A DNA stretch of 64,000 bases from Erythrobacter dokdonensis DSW-74. GTDB taxonomy: Bacteria; Pseudomonadota; Alphaproteobacteria; Sphingomonadales; Sphingomonadaceae. The position numbers were made by a program, and so were the translations under genes. Where the stretch lies: the NCBI RefSeq assembly GCF_001677335.1, contig NZ_LZYB01000003.1, forward strand, positions 124,001 through 188,000. The letters run 5' to 3'. Every line of letters begins with the position of its first letter. Positions within the stretch are counted from its first letter, which is position 1. The notes under the pieces were generated by a model. It was not told where the DNA came from. It ran no database searches and saw only the letters and a program-made list of their open reading frames with translations. This document shows, piece after piece, positions 36,264-44,959 of this stretch.

Positions 36264-37292
36264 GTGGACGCCCTGCGCCACGGCTGGCCGCTGGCGTTCG
36301 ACGGCGGGCCTGTCCTGTTGCCGGTCGAGACTGCCATCGCGCAGGGAGCCACCTCGCCGCAGATGCTGATCTCCGCCGCGCGTGCGGCGACGCTCAAGCT
36401 TGCCAACCAGCGCGAGGCGGCGGTGCCGCACGCCCCGGTACTGATTGCGGGAGGCGAGGACTTTACCCTGCGCGAGGCGCTGCCGATTGCCGATCCGGCG
36501 CTTGACCTCGGCAATCCGCTCAAGGGCCCCTTCAAGGCCGTCACGCTCGATTGGGCGGAAGCCGCCGCCGCGGCGCTGGAACTGGCGCGCATCGCCGGGA
36601 TCCTGCCCGCCTTTCTGGTGGATCCGGTGGATGCGGGCGAGGCCGTGCCCGTCGCTGCGAGTGATATCGCCGCCTATGCCGATGCTGGCGCCTTGCGCAT
36701 CGTCACCCGCGCCCGCCTGCCCGTGTCGGCCTGCGAGGAGGCGGAAATCGTCGCCTTCCGTTCCGCCGCCGACCTGCGCGAGCACGTTGCGTTGATCATC
36801 GGCAAGCAGTCGGGCGACCGCCTGCCGCTGGTAAGGCTCCATTCCGAATGCCTGACCGGCGACATCCTCGGCAGCCTCAAATGCGACTGCGGCCCGCAAC
36901 TGGACGCCGCGCTCCATGCCATGGCCCACGAAGCGCGCGATTCCGGCGGCTGGGGCATCCTGCTTTATATGCGGCAGGAGGGGCGCGGGATCGGGCTGGT
37001 CAACAAGCTGCGCGCCTATCGCTTGCAGGATCAGGGGTTCGACACGGTCGAGGCCAACCAGCGATTGGGCCTACCTGATGAGGCGCGCGATTTCCCGGTG
37101 GCGGCGCGGATGCTGGAACTGCTGGGAGCGCGGACCATCCGCCTTCTGACCAACAACCCGGCCAAGGTCGCCGCGCTGCAAGCGGCAGGCATCACGGTCA
37201 GCGAGCGGGTGCCGCACCAGCTCCCCGAAAACCCGCACAACGCCCGCTATCTGGCGACCAAGCGCGACAAATCAGGACATCTGCTGCCATGA
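36264..37292 (+). CDS. ribA: GTP cyclohydrolase II
   Basis: First step of riboflavin synthesis: opens GTP to 2,5-diamino-6-ribosylamino-4(3H)-pyrimidinone phosphate. The zinc ligands are in CLTGDILGSLKCDCG, followed by LLYMRQEGRGIGLVNKLRAY, FDTVEANQRLGL and TIRLLTNNPAKVAAL. About 180 residues precede the catalytic domain and do not show the motifs of DHBP synthase; they look like the N-terminal extension of alphaproteobacterial RibA. No ATG fits. GTG at 36264 (342 residues) is given; a CTG at 36216 overlapping the xth stop, or a GTG near 36165, would give longer forms. Confidence 0.87.
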   Translation: MDALRHGWPLAFDGGPVLLPVETAIAQGATSPQMLISAARAATLKLANQREAAVPHAPVLIAGGEDFTLREALPIADPALDLGNPLKGPFKAVTLDWAEAAAAALELARIAGILPAFLVDPVDAGEAVPVAASDIAAYADAGALRIVTRARLPVSACEEAEIVAFRSAADLREHVALIIGKQSGDRLPLVRLHSECLTGDILGSLKCDCGPQLDAALHAMAHEARDSGGWGILLYMRQEGRGIGLVNKLRAYRLQDQGFDTVEANQRLGLPDEARDFPVAARMLELLGARTIRLLTNNPAKVAALQAAGITVSERVPHQLPENPHNARYLATKRDKSGHLLP

Positions 37293-37801
37293 CCGACATC
37301 ACCATCCGCGAGGAACGCCCCGGCGACGAAGCCGCGATCCATGACATGGTGCGCCGCGCCTTCATCGGCCATGCCTATTCCGACGGCGACGAGCAGGACG
37401 TGATCGACCGTTTGCGCGATGATGGCGACCTGCTGCTGTCACTGGTGGCGGAGGCGGACGGCGCAATCATCGGCCAGATCACCTATTCCCCCGCGCTGCT
37501 GGAAAATGGCGAGGAGGGCTGGGTGGTGCTCGGCCCGGTCGCGGTCGATCCGGCGCATCAGGGCAAGGGGCTGGGTCGCAAGCTGATCGAGGCGGGGGAG
37601 GCGGTGATGCGGACGCGCGGCGTCAAGGGCATCACCGTGCTGGGCGACCCCGAACTCTATGCCCATTTCGGCTTTGCGCAGAACACCCCGATGTGGCTGG
37701 CCGGCGAGCTGGGCTGGGCGTTTCAGGTCAAGAGCCTCGGCCCGGCGATCCCGGCGACCGAGCAGCGTTACGTTCGCGCCTTCGATCCGCCCGCGTCCTA
37801 G
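37289..37801 (+). CDS. GNAT family N-acetyltransferase
   Basis: Predicted acetyl-CoA-dependent acyltransferase of the YhbS-like group; the acceptor is unknown. The 170-residue protein has the GNAT core: ITIREERPGDEAAIHDMVRRAF, the strand LGPVAVDPAHQGKGLGRKLI with the pyrophosphate loop QGKGLG, and ITVLGDPELYAHFGFAQ. Its ATG overlaps the ribA stop (ATGA). It converges on the beta-helix gene with a 4-bp CTAG overlap. Confidence 0.88.
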   Translation: MTDITIREERPGDEAAIHDMVRRAFIGHAYSDGDEQDVIDRLRDDGDLLLSLVAEADGAIIGQITYSPALLENGEEGWVVLGPVAVDPAHQGKGLGRKLIEAGEAVMRTRGVKGITVLGDPELYAHFGFAQNTPMWLAGELGWAFQVKSLGPAIPATEQRYVRAFDPPAS

Positions 37802-38748
37802 CGCGCCTCGTACTGCTTGATCCCCGCTGCCAGGCGGTTGCCCTGCATTACCACCCGCTCGCCCGTCCAGTCGGCGAGGAAAGTGCTCTGCCGGCTGAGA
37901 CCAGGGACGAAGCGCGCCTCGTTGTTCTCGATGCGAAGGCCCGCCGAGGGGTGCAGCAGATCTTCGGCGCCCAGCGCGATGAAGGCGGAGTAGTTCTCCT
38001 TGTCGCGGCCCTGCACGAACCAGTTGTCGGCGATCCGCCCGACGCTGCCCGCAGGCAGGTCGATCATGTAATTGGTGGTGCGCCCGTTCGCGTCGTCGAA
38101 GCTGTTGCCCTCGATCACCACCTCGGCGGCGCGCGCCTTGAGGTAATGGCCACCTGTCCCGCGCTCGAACCGGCTTTCGCGCACGGTCAGCGAGGCGACA
38201 TCGCCGATATAGAGCGAATGGGCGCAGCCTGCGTCGTTCTCGCAGGTGCCGAGCCCGCTGAAGGTGGAGCGGGTAATGTAGATGCGGCTGTTCTCGATCA
38301 CGCCGGTTAGGATGCCCTGCTGGCTGTTCTGGAAGCGTGCATAAGCGACGTTGAGACTGCCTTCCTCCAAACGGATGCCCGCGCCGTTGCCGTCCTCGAC
38401 ATTGATGCCGCTGAAGGTCAGCCCGCGGATCTCTGCTCCCGTGCCGCGCAGCACCAGCGCCGCCTTGCCTTCGCAGGCGCGGCCTTCGAGCGTGACGGTG
38501 CCCGGCTCGGCGGCTTCGAAGACAATCACCCCCGCTTCCTGCACCGCGCACTGGCGATAGGTGCCTGGCGCAATGCGGATCGTGGCGCGCGCATTACCGA
38601 TCGCGTCGACCGCCGCTTGCAGGCTGGCATAGGAGCGCCCGGTCTCGACCACGGTAAAGGCTGGCCCGCTGCCGTTCTGGGCGAGGAGGCTTGCGGGTAG
38701 TGCGAGTGCGGCGAGGGCAAAAGCCGCGCGGGTGGGATAGCGGTTCAT
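37798..38748 (-). CDS. Exported right-handed parallel beta-helix protein
   Basis: A 316-residue protein with a signal peptide (MNRYPTRAAFALAALALPASLLAQ). The mature part starts ARSYASLQAAVDAI-like (VVETGRSYASLQAAVDA), the usual entry of pectate-lyase-like beta-helices, then short rungs such as AEIRGLTFSGINVEDGN, IYITRSTFSGLG, LTVRESRFERG and VVIEGNSFDDANG. Catalytic residues of a known polysaccharide lyase are not recognised, so the substrate is open. ATG at 38748 was chosen for the signal peptide. Confidence 0.83.
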   Translation of the reverse strand: MNRYPTRAAFALAALALPASLLAQNGSGPAFTVVETGRSYASLQAAVDAIGNARATIRIAPGTYRQCAVQEAGVIVFEAAEPGTVTLEGRACEGKAALVLRGTGAEIRGLTFSGINVEDGNGAGIRLEEGSLNVAYARFQNSQQGILTGVIENSRIYITRSTFSGLGTCENDAGCAHSLYIGDVASLTVRESRFERGTGGHYLKARAAEVVIEGNSFDDANGRTTNYMIDLPAGSVGRIADNWFVQGRDKENYSAFIALGAEDLLHPSAGLRIENNEARFVPGLSRQSTFLADWTGERVVMQGNRLAAGIKQYEAR

Positions 38749-38884
38749 GCGGGTCAGCCTAATCGACAATGGTTAAGGCACCATTTGGCGCTTGGCCTAT
38801 GCCCCATGCCTTGGCTAAACCCCGCTCGATGATGCCGGGCTTGTGATGGTTCGGTATCGACAGACCAAGAGGAGAGACTCCGCG

Positions 38885-39172
38885 ATGAACACCCGCACCA
38901 CTTTCGCCGCCCTTTCCGGCGCCGCGCTGATGCTGGCCGCTTGCGGCAGTTCGGACGATGCTTCGACCGAAGCGAGCGCCGACACGGTTGAAATGCCCGC
39001 CGACGAAGCGCTTGAGGCGATTTCGGATGAGCCGGTCGAGGACCCCGAAGCGACCGCCGCCGATGCGCCGGAAAGCGACGCCGCCGACGCGGCAAATGCC
39101 GAAGCAGCCGCCAATGCCGCTGCCGACGTGGCTGCCGAAGCCGCCGCCGCTGCGGAGGGTACCGACGAGTAA
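38885..39172 (+). CDS. Small Ala/Glu/Asp-rich lipoprotein
   Basis: A 95-residue predicted lipoprotein with lipobox LMLAAC near residue 20, followed by a low-complexity acidic sequence rich in Ala, Asp and Glu (EALEAISDEPVEDPEATAAD, AANAEAAANAAADVAAEAA). No domain is recognised. GAGGAGA precedes the ATG. The next gene encodes a second tiny lipoprotein; both are probably co-transcribed. Confidence 0.75.
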   Translation: MNTRTTFAALSGAALMLAACGSSDDASTEASADTVEMPADEALEAISDEPVEDPEATAADAPESDAADAANAEAAANAAADVAAEAAAAAEGTDE

Positions 39173-39184
39173 GGTCCGCCAGCC

Positions 39185-39403
39185 ATGTTCCGCCTGATCC
39201 TGCTTGCGGCGCTGGCTGCCGTGCTGGCTGCGTGCGGCAGCGCGGCTGCGGATGCGCCGGGCGGGGTCAGCGCGGGCGAGGCCGAGGCGCTCGAGGAAGC
39301 GGCCGAAATGCTCGACCGCCGCCGCCTGCCTGCGGAAGCGCTCCCTCCCGAGGCTGCCCCTGCCGAAGTGACAGGCGACAGCGCCGACCGGAACGGCCAG
39401 TAA
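39185..39403 (+). CDS. Small lipoprotein
   Basis: A 72-residue predicted lipoprotein with an N-terminal helix and lipobox VLAAC near residue 17 (MFRLILLAALAAVLAAC), then a short Glu/Ala-rich tail with AEALEEAAEMLDRRRLP. Its composition recalls the preceding gene. It lies 12 bases after it. No family is recognised. Confidence 0.65.
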   Translation: MFRLILLAALAAVLAACGSAAADAPGGVSAGEAEALEEAAEMLDRRRLPAEALPPEAAPAEVTGDSADRNGQ

Positions 39404-39477
39404 GCCCGAAGACCCTGCAACGCTCCGGCGAGCCACATTTGCCGAACACGGCCGCCGCCCCGAGGATTCTGCCTGCC

Positions 39478-40677
39478 ATGAACGCCCCTGCCAATCTCGC
39501 TGCCGCCCGCAATCCCGGCATGGACGAGGATACCTTCGAACAGTTCGCCGAACAGCTCGCGCGCTATGTGCGCGAGCGCCTGATCCCCGCCGAACCGCAG
39601 GTAATCGCCGAAGACCGCATCCCCGACGACATCCTTGCCGAAATGCGCGAGATGGGCCTGTTCGGCCTGTCGGTGCCCGAGGAGTATGGCGGCGCCGGGC
39701 TCAACATGACGCAATATGCCCGCGTCGTGAACATCATGGCCTATGCCGCACCGGCCTATCGCTCGATCTTCTCGATCAATGTCGGCATGTTCGCCAGCGC
39801 GCTCAAGAACGGCGCGACCGAAGCCCAGAAGGCCGAGTGGTATCCGAAGATCGCGGAGGGTCGGATCGCCTGCTTCGGCCTGACCGAGCCGGGTTCGGGC
39901 AGCGACAGCGCCGCCATGGCGACCACCGCCACGCCCGACCCTGACGGCAATGGCTGGATTCTCAACGGCACCAAGCGCTACATCACCAACGCTCCCCATG
40001 CCGATGTCGCACTGATCATGGCGCGCACCAGCAAGGAGGCGCTGCCCAAGAACGCCCATGTCTCGGCCTTCATCGTGCCGATGGACACGCCGGGCATATC
40101 GCGCGGCAGTCCGGACAGGAAGATGGGCCAGTCAGGCAGTCACATCTCCGACATCATGCTCGACGATGTGCGCGTCCCGGGTGACGCGCTGCTTGGCGGC
40201 GAGACCGGCAAGGGTTTCGTCTTCGCCATGAAGAGCCTGGACAATGGCCGCATCAGCGTGGGCGCGGCGGCGACCGGCTATGCCCGGCGGGCTCTGGACA
40301 GCGCGCTGCGCTATGCCAATGAGCGCAAGGCCTTCGGGGAACCCATCGCCAACTTCCAGCTGATCCAGCAGATGCTCGCGGACAGCGAGATCGAGATTTA
40401 CGCCGCCGAGGCGATGATGAAGGACGTCACCGCCCGCGCCGACGCGGGCGAGAACATCCTCGTCAAGGCCGCTGCCTTCAAGGTGTTCGCCAGCGAGATG
40501 TGCGGCCGGGTGGTCGATCGCGTGGTGCAGATCTATGGCGGCGCGGGCTACCTCGCCGAATACGACGCCGAGCGGTTCTTCCGCGATGCCCGCATCTACC
40601 GCATCTACGAAGGCACGACCCAGATCCTGCAACTCCAGATCGCCAAGCACATGCTGCGCGAGTGGAGGGAATCTTGA
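39478..40677 (+). CDS. Acyl-CoA dehydrogenase
   Basis: FAD enzyme that introduces a 2,3-double bond into an acyl-CoA. The 399-residue protein has ACFGLTEPGSGSDSAAM, the signature KRYITNAPHADVALIMART, VSAFIVPMDTPGI, KMGQSGSHISDIMLDDVRVP and the C-terminal DRVVQIYGGAGYLAEYDAER, FRDARIYRIYEGTTQI with a Glu in the catalytic-base position. ATG at 39478 is used; the frame is open upstream through the small lipoprotein region. It heads a putative operon with a CoA-transferase, a thiolase and a dehydratase. Confidence 0.92.
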   Translation: MNAPANLAAARNPGMDEDTFEQFAEQLARYVRERLIPAEPQVIAEDRIPDDILAEMREMGLFGLSVPEEYGGAGLNMTQYARVVNIMAYAAPAYRSIFSINVGMFASALKNGATEAQKAEWYPKIAEGRIACFGLTEPGSGSDSAAMATTATPDPDGNGWILNGTKRYITNAPHADVALIMARTSKEALPKNAHVSAFIVPMDTPGISRGSPDRKMGQSGSHISDIMLDDVRVPGDALLGGETGKGFVFAMKSLDNGRISVGAAATGYARRALDSALRYANERKAFGEPIANFQLIQQMLADSEIEIYAAEAMMKDVTARADAGENILVKAAAFKVFASEMCGRVVDRVVQIYGGAGYLAEYDAERFFRDARIYRIYEGTTQILQLQIAKHMLREWRES

Positions 40678-40716
40678 TTTTCCGCAGCCCGTCCGGGCCG
40701 CGAAATCCTCGCTCAC

Positions 40717-40773
40717 GCGACCTGAAGGTCGCATCGCTGCGGGCGGTCGCCCTTGCGGCTCGCAAGCGAGCCG
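40717..40773. repeat. REP-like hairpin cluster between acyl-CoA dehydrogenase and CoA-transferase genes
   Basis: Three perfect inverted repeats in 57 bp: GCGACCT/AGGTCGC (40717-40732), GGGCG/CGCCC (40741-40752) and CGGCTCGC/GCGAGCCG (40756-40773). The segment CGGTCGCCCTTGCGGC nearly matches CGGTCGGCCTTGCGGC at 33818-33833. It could be a dispersed repeat or an attenuator. Confidence 0.5.
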
Positions 40774-40808
40774 TACCCTGCGGCAAAGCACGACAGGTTT
40801 CTGATTAG

Positions 40809-42041
40809 ATGTACAACCTACTCAATGATCTAAGCATCGTCGAAGTTTCCAGCTTCGTCGCCTCGCCGACAGCGGGGCTGTATTGCGCGCAGATGGGGGC
40901 GGAGGTGATCCGCGTCGATCACAAGGCGGGCGGGCTCGATTACAATCGCTACATGCTGACCCCTGAAGGCCGCAGCCTCTCGTGGGAGAACCTCAACCGG
41001 GCCAAGAAGTCGGTAGCGCTCGATCTGCAATCTCCCGAGGGGCGGGAGTTGCTGGTGGAGCTGGCGGCGAGCGTCGGCCAGTGCATCACCAACCTGCCCG
41101 AGAAAAGCTTTCTCAGTCACGCCGCTATGGCGGCAAGGCGGGCCGACATGATCAGCTTGCGCATCATGGGTTGGCATGACGGGCGGCAGGCGATGGACTT
41201 CACTGTGAATGCCGCAGCCGGCTATCCGCTGATGTGCGGACCCGAAGACTGGGATCCCGCCACAGCGCCGCCGGTCAACCAGGTGCTGCCCGCGTGGGAT
41301 TTCATCACCGGGGCCTATAGCGCATTCGCGATGCTCGCCGCGCTCCACCACCGCGACCGGACGGGCGAGGGCAGCGAGGTGCGCGTGCCGCTTGGTGACG
41401 TCGCGATCGGGACGCTCGCCAATTCGGGGACGATGGCCGAGATGCTCTACCGCGGCGCGGATCGCGAACGGCTCGGCAATGCCATCTGGGGCGCGTTCGG
41501 GCGCGATTTCCGTAGCCGCGACGGCAAGCGCTTCATGGTCGCAGCCCTCACTCCCAAGCAGTGGATCGGGCTGGTCAAGGCCTTCGGGATCGCAGAACCC
41601 ATGGCGGCGATGGAGGCCGAACTGGGTGTGCGCTTCGCCGACGGGGACACGCCCCGCTTCCAGCACCGCGCCCGGCTGTTCGCGCTGTTCCAGGAGGCGG
41701 CGGACGGCATGGACTACGATACCCTCGCGGCGCGCATGGCCGCCGAGGGCTGCACCTTCGAACGTTACCGTACCGCCTTCGAGGCGGCGAATGATCCGGT
41801 GCTCGTGGCCGACAACCCGCTGTTCGGCCCCTCGCCCGCCAATCCGAGCGGTTTCGAATACCCTGCCACCCGCAGCTTCGCCAATTTCCCCGGCCGCGAG
41901 GTCGGCGATCCTCGCCCTGCGCCCTACCTCGGCGAACATTCTGAGGAAGTGCTCGCCGAGAAACTCGGCCTGTCCTCCGGCGCGATCGGCAAGCTGGTGG
42001 ATGCGGGGACGGTTGCTCTTTCTGACAAGGATTCGAAATGA
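40809..42041 (+). CDS. Class III CoA-transferase (CaiB/BaiF family)
   Basis: Moves CoA between carboxylic acids through acyl-aspartyl intermediates. The 410-residue protein begins with the typical LSIVEVSSFVASPTAGLYCAQMGAEVIRVD and has NRAKKSVALDLQSPEGRELL and SEVRVPLGDVAIGTLAN. It has the right length for the family. The acids are unknown. The ATG overlaps nothing upstream: a 131-base gap with REP-like hairpins separates it from the dehydrogenase. Its stop overlaps the thiolase ATG. Confidence 0.87.
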   Translation: MYNLLNDLSIVEVSSFVASPTAGLYCAQMGAEVIRVDHKAGGLDYNRYMLTPEGRSLSWENLNRAKKSVALDLQSPEGRELLVELAASVGQCITNLPEKSFLSHAAMAARRADMISLRIMGWHDGRQAMDFTVNAAAGYPLMCGPEDWDPATAPPVNQVLPAWDFITGAYSAFAMLAALHHRDRTGEGSEVRVPLGDVAIGTLANSGTMAEMLYRGADRERLGNAIWGAFGRDFRSRDGKRFMVAALTPKQWIGLVKAFGIAEPMAAMEAELGVRFADGDTPRFQHRARLFALFQEAADGMDYDTLAARMAAEGCTFERYRTAFEAANDPVLVADNPLFGPSPANPSGFEYPATRSFANFPGREVGDPRPAPYLGEHSEEVLAEKLGLSSGAIGKLVDAGTVALSDKDSK

Positions 42042-43279
42042 CCAGACGCCCAGAAAATCGCAGGGCTGCGATTTGCACTCCGCTGCGCACCCCGGTCGGC
42101 AAGTTCCTCGGCGGGCTTGCGGGGCTGAACGCTGGTCAGCTCGGCGCGGTGATCCTCAAGGCGCTGATGGAGCGTTCCGGCATCGATCCGGCGCGGGTTG
42201 ATGATGTCGTGTTCAGTCAGGGCTACGGCAATGGCGAGGCCCCCGCGATCGGCCACTGGTCGTGGCTCGCGGCGGGGCTGCCCATCGAAGTGCCCGGCTT
42301 CCAGCTCGATCGCCGCTGCGGCTCGGGTGTGCAGGCGGTCGCGACTGCGGCGATGATGGTCGAGACCGGTATGGCCGATGTCGTGGTCGCGGGCGGCGTG
42401 GAGTCCATGTCCAACGTCGAGCACTACACCCTCGCCGCGCGCGGGGGCGTGCGGATGGGCGACATGGTGCTGCATGATCGCCTCAGCCGCGGCCGCGTGA
42501 TGAGCCAGCCGGTCGAACGCTTCGGGGTGATCACCGGGATGATCGAGACGGCCGAAAACCTCGCCAAGGATTACGACATCACCCGCGAGGAGGCTGATGC
42601 CTTCGCCGTCCGCTCGCACCAGAATGCGGCCAAGGCCTGGTCGGACAACCGCTTTGCCGAACAGTTGGTGCCCGTGGCCATCCCGCAGAGGAAGGGCGAT
42701 CCGGTAATCTTCGATCACGACGAGGGGTACCGCTCCGATGCCTCGATGGAGACGCTCGGCAAGCTTGCGCCGATCGACCTCAAGCGCGACCCCCAAGCGA
42801 TCGTCACCGCCGGCAATGCCAGCCAGCAGAACGATGCGGCCGCTGCGTGCCTTGTGGTCGCGGAGGACAAGCTGGAGGAACTCGGCCTCACTCCGATGCT
42901 GTGGTTCGGCGGCTGGGCGGCGGCAGGGTGTGACCCGTCGCGCATGGGCATCGGCCCGGTGCCGGCGGTAGAGCGCCTGTTCGAGCGGCGCGGCTACAGC
43001 TGGGACGATATCGGCCTTGTCGAACTCAACGAAGCCTTCGCCCCGCAGGTGCTCGCCGTGCTCAAGGGCTGGGGCTGGAGCGCCGACGACAGCCGCCGCG
43101 AGATCCTCAACGTCAATGGCTCGGGGATCAGCCTCGGCCATCCCATCGGCGCGACCGGGGGCCGCATTCTCGCCGACATGGCGCATGAAATGCACCGGCG
43201 CGGGGTGCGCTATGGCCTTGAAACAATGTGCATTGGCGGCGGGCAAGGCATTGCTGCTGTGTTCGAGCGGGCCGCATGA
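42038..43279 (+). CDS. Acetyl-CoA C-acyltransferase (thiolase)
   Basis: Thiolase that cleaves or forms beta-ketoacyl-CoA. The 413-residue protein has the acyl-accepting Cys in DRRCGSGVQAVATA, NGSGISLGHPIGATGGR with the catalytic His, and CIGGGQGIAAVFE with the second Cys. VSGIDPARVDDV-like entry (SGIDPARVDDVVFSQGYG) is also typical. Coupled to the CoA-transferase (ATGA) and to the dehydratase (ATGA). The direction is probably degradative in this operon. Confidence 0.93.
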   Translation: MTRRPENRRAAICTPLRTPVGKFLGGLAGLNAGQLGAVILKALMERSGIDPARVDDVVFSQGYGNGEAPAIGHWSWLAAGLPIEVPGFQLDRRCGSGVQAVATAAMMVETGMADVVVAGGVESMSNVEHYTLAARGGVRMGDMVLHDRLSRGRVMSQPVERFGVITGMIETAENLAKDYDITREEADAFAVRSHQNAAKAWSDNRFAEQLVPVAIPQRKGDPVIFDHDEGYRSDASMETLGKLAPIDLKRDPQAIVTAGNASQQNDAAAACLVVAEDKLEELGLTPMLWFGGWAAAGCDPSRMGIGPVPAVERLFERRGYSWDDIGLVELNEAFAPQVLAVLKGWGWSADDSRREILNVNGSGISLGHPIGATGGRILADMAHEMHRRGVRYGLETMCIGGGQGIAAVFERAA

Positions 43280-44127
43280 CCGACTTCAGCGCATGGATCG
43301 GGCGGGAGACAAATGCCCGCGACCGGCTCGACGACGCGCTGGCAGCCCGCTGGCTTGCCACCTTCGACCTGCCGCGCCCGCATCCGGCGATCATGCCGCA
43401 GGGCATCCACTTCGCGCTCTGTACCCCGGATGCGCCGACCGCGATGCTGGGAGAGGACGGTCATCCGGCGCGCGACGACAGTGCCGACAGCTTCCTGCCG
43501 CCGTTCCCCATGCCGCGCCGGATGTGGGCCTCTTCCACGATGCGGTTCCTTGCGCCGATCGCCATCGGGGCGGTGATCGAGCGGCGCAGCAAGATCGCCG
43601 CCATAACCGAAAAACAGGGCTCGTCCGGCCCGCTCGCCTTTGTCGATGTTTCACATGAAACACGCAGCAACGGCACGCTGGCGGTGGTCGAAACCCAGTC
43701 TATCGTCTACCGGGAGGCGGCTAGCGGGGGTCAAGACCTGTCTCCGCCGCCTCTGGACGAGGCAAGCTTTTCGCCCGAAGGCTGGGACGCACATCGCAGC
43801 CTCACTCCCGATCCGCGCCTGCTGTTCCGCTATTCGGCGCTCACCTTCAACACCCACCGCATCCATTATGATGCACCCTATGCGCGCGAGGTCGAGCGCT
43901 ATCGCGGCCTCGTTGTCCACGGGCCGCTGACAGCCAGCCTGCTGCTGCAACTGGCCGAAAGCGAGCTGGGTGCAAACCGCCTGCGGACATTCCGGTTTCG
44001 CGGACTGTCGCCTGCCATCGCGGGCGAGGCGCTGCATCTGGTGATGCGCAAGAGCAGCGACGGCTACGACCTTGCCGCCTTTGCCGATGACGGGCGCCAG
44101 GTGACGCAAGCCAGCGCGACAGTCTAG
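43276..44127 (+). CDS. MaoC/HTD2-like hotdog hydratase
   Basis: Predicted acyl-CoA hydratase or dehydratase with two hotdog halves. The 283-residue protein resembles the FAS1-like N-terminal/MaoC-like C-terminal build seen in mesaconyl-CoA and HTD2 enzymes: a first half with PFPMPRRMWASSTMRFLAPI, and a second with LTFNTHRIHYDAPYAREVE followed by LVVHGPLTASLLLQL, where the Asp/His pair would be catalytic. It is the last gene of the CoA operon, coupled to the thiolase. A parS-like 16-mer lies inside its reading frame. Convergent with PPK2, sharing CTAG. Confidence 0.85.
   Translation: MTDFSAWIGRETNARDRLDDALAARWLATFDLPRPHPAIMPQGIHFALCTPDAPTAMLGEDGHPARDDSADSFLPPFPMPRRMWASSTMRFLAPIAIGAVIERRSKIAAITEKQGSSGPLAFVDVSHETRSNGTLAVVETQSIVYREAASGGQDLSPPPLDEASFSPEGWDAHRSLTPDPRLLFRYSALTFNTHRIHYDAPYAREVERYRGLVVHGPLTASLLLQLAESELGANRLRTFRFRGLSPAIAGEALHLVMRKSSDGYDLAAFADDGRQVTQASATV
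43647..43662. promoter_or_regulatory. parS-like site inside a coding sequence
   Basis: The 16-mer TGTTTCACATGAAACA differs at one position (A for G in the centre) from the consensus parS TGTTTCACGTGAAACA. It encodes part of VSHET in the hydratase gene. ParB tolerates few changes at the two central positions, so this is a good but not certain site. Confidence 0.65.
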
Positions 44128-44900
44128 TCCAGCGGATAATCGGCAATCGGCCCCAGTACGCGATAGCTTTCCGCCACCGGTTCCCGGCCCAGATCGGGGA
44201 AGTCGATGCCCGGCGGGTCCTGATGTGTGTCGGGTATCCGGTCGAGCAGGTCGCGCACGAGCGTAAGCCGCCCGCGCCGCTGGTCGTTGAAATCCACCAG
44301 CGTCCACGGCGCATGATCCGTGTGTGTCGCCGCCAGCATCGCCTCGCGCGCGGCGGTATAATCATCATATCTGGTCCGCGCGGCGAGATCGACAGGCGAC
44401 AGCTTCCAGCGCTTCAGCGGATCTTCCAGCCGCTCGCGCAGGCGTTCTTCCTGTTGTTCCTGATCGGTCGCCAGCCAGTATTTGAACAGCAGGATGCCGT
44501 CATCCACCAGCAGCTTTTCGAAGGTCGGCACCGCCTTCAGAAAGGCTGCGACCTGATCTTCCGAGGCATAGCCCATGACCCGCTCCACCCCGGCGCGGTT
44601 GTACCATGACCGGTCGAACAACACGATCTCGCCCGCCATAGGCAGATGCGGCACGTAGCGCTGGAAATACCATTGGCCCAGCTCCGCCTCGGTTGGCTTG
44701 GAAAGGGCCACGGTGCGGCACTGGCGCGGGTTCAGCCGGTCGCGCACCGCGGTAATCGCGCCGCCCTTGCCCGCCGTGTCGCGCCCCTCGAACAGCACCA
44801 CCACGCGCGCGCCGGTCTCCTTGACCCAGCGCGCCATGCTCACCAGTTCGAGCGTCAGCGGCGCCAGCGCCTCTTCGTAATCCTTGCGCTTGATGCCCAT
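44124..44900 (-). CDS. PPK2-family polyphosphate kinase
   Basis: Uses polyphosphate to phosphorylate nucleotides, or the reverse. The 258-residue protein has the Walker A-like VVLFEGRDTAGKGGAI, the lid/Walker B region EIVLFDRSWYNRAGVE and the typical LPMAGEIV and YWLATDQEQQEERL segments. The subclass (ADP- or AMP-specific) is not distinguished here. It is a single gene, divergent from phhA, and converges on the hydratase gene. Confidence 0.93.
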   Translation of the reverse strand: MGIKRKDYEEALAPLTLELVSMARWVKETGARVVVLFEGRDTAGKGGAITAVRDRLNPRQCRTVALSKPTEAELGQWYFQRYVPHLPMAGEIVLFDRSWYNRAGVERVMGYASEDQVAAFLKAVPTFEKLLVDDGILLFKYWLATDQEQQEERLRERLEDPLKRWKLSPVDLAARTRYDDYTAAREAMLAATHTDHAPWTLVDFNDQRRGRLTLVRDLLDRIPDTHQDPPGIDFPDLGREPVAESYRVLGPIADYPLD

Positions 44901-44959
44901 GCGCGTTGCTCCTGTTGCGTTTGTCCTCGGCCCGCAAAGGTAGTATCATCTGCAACGAC

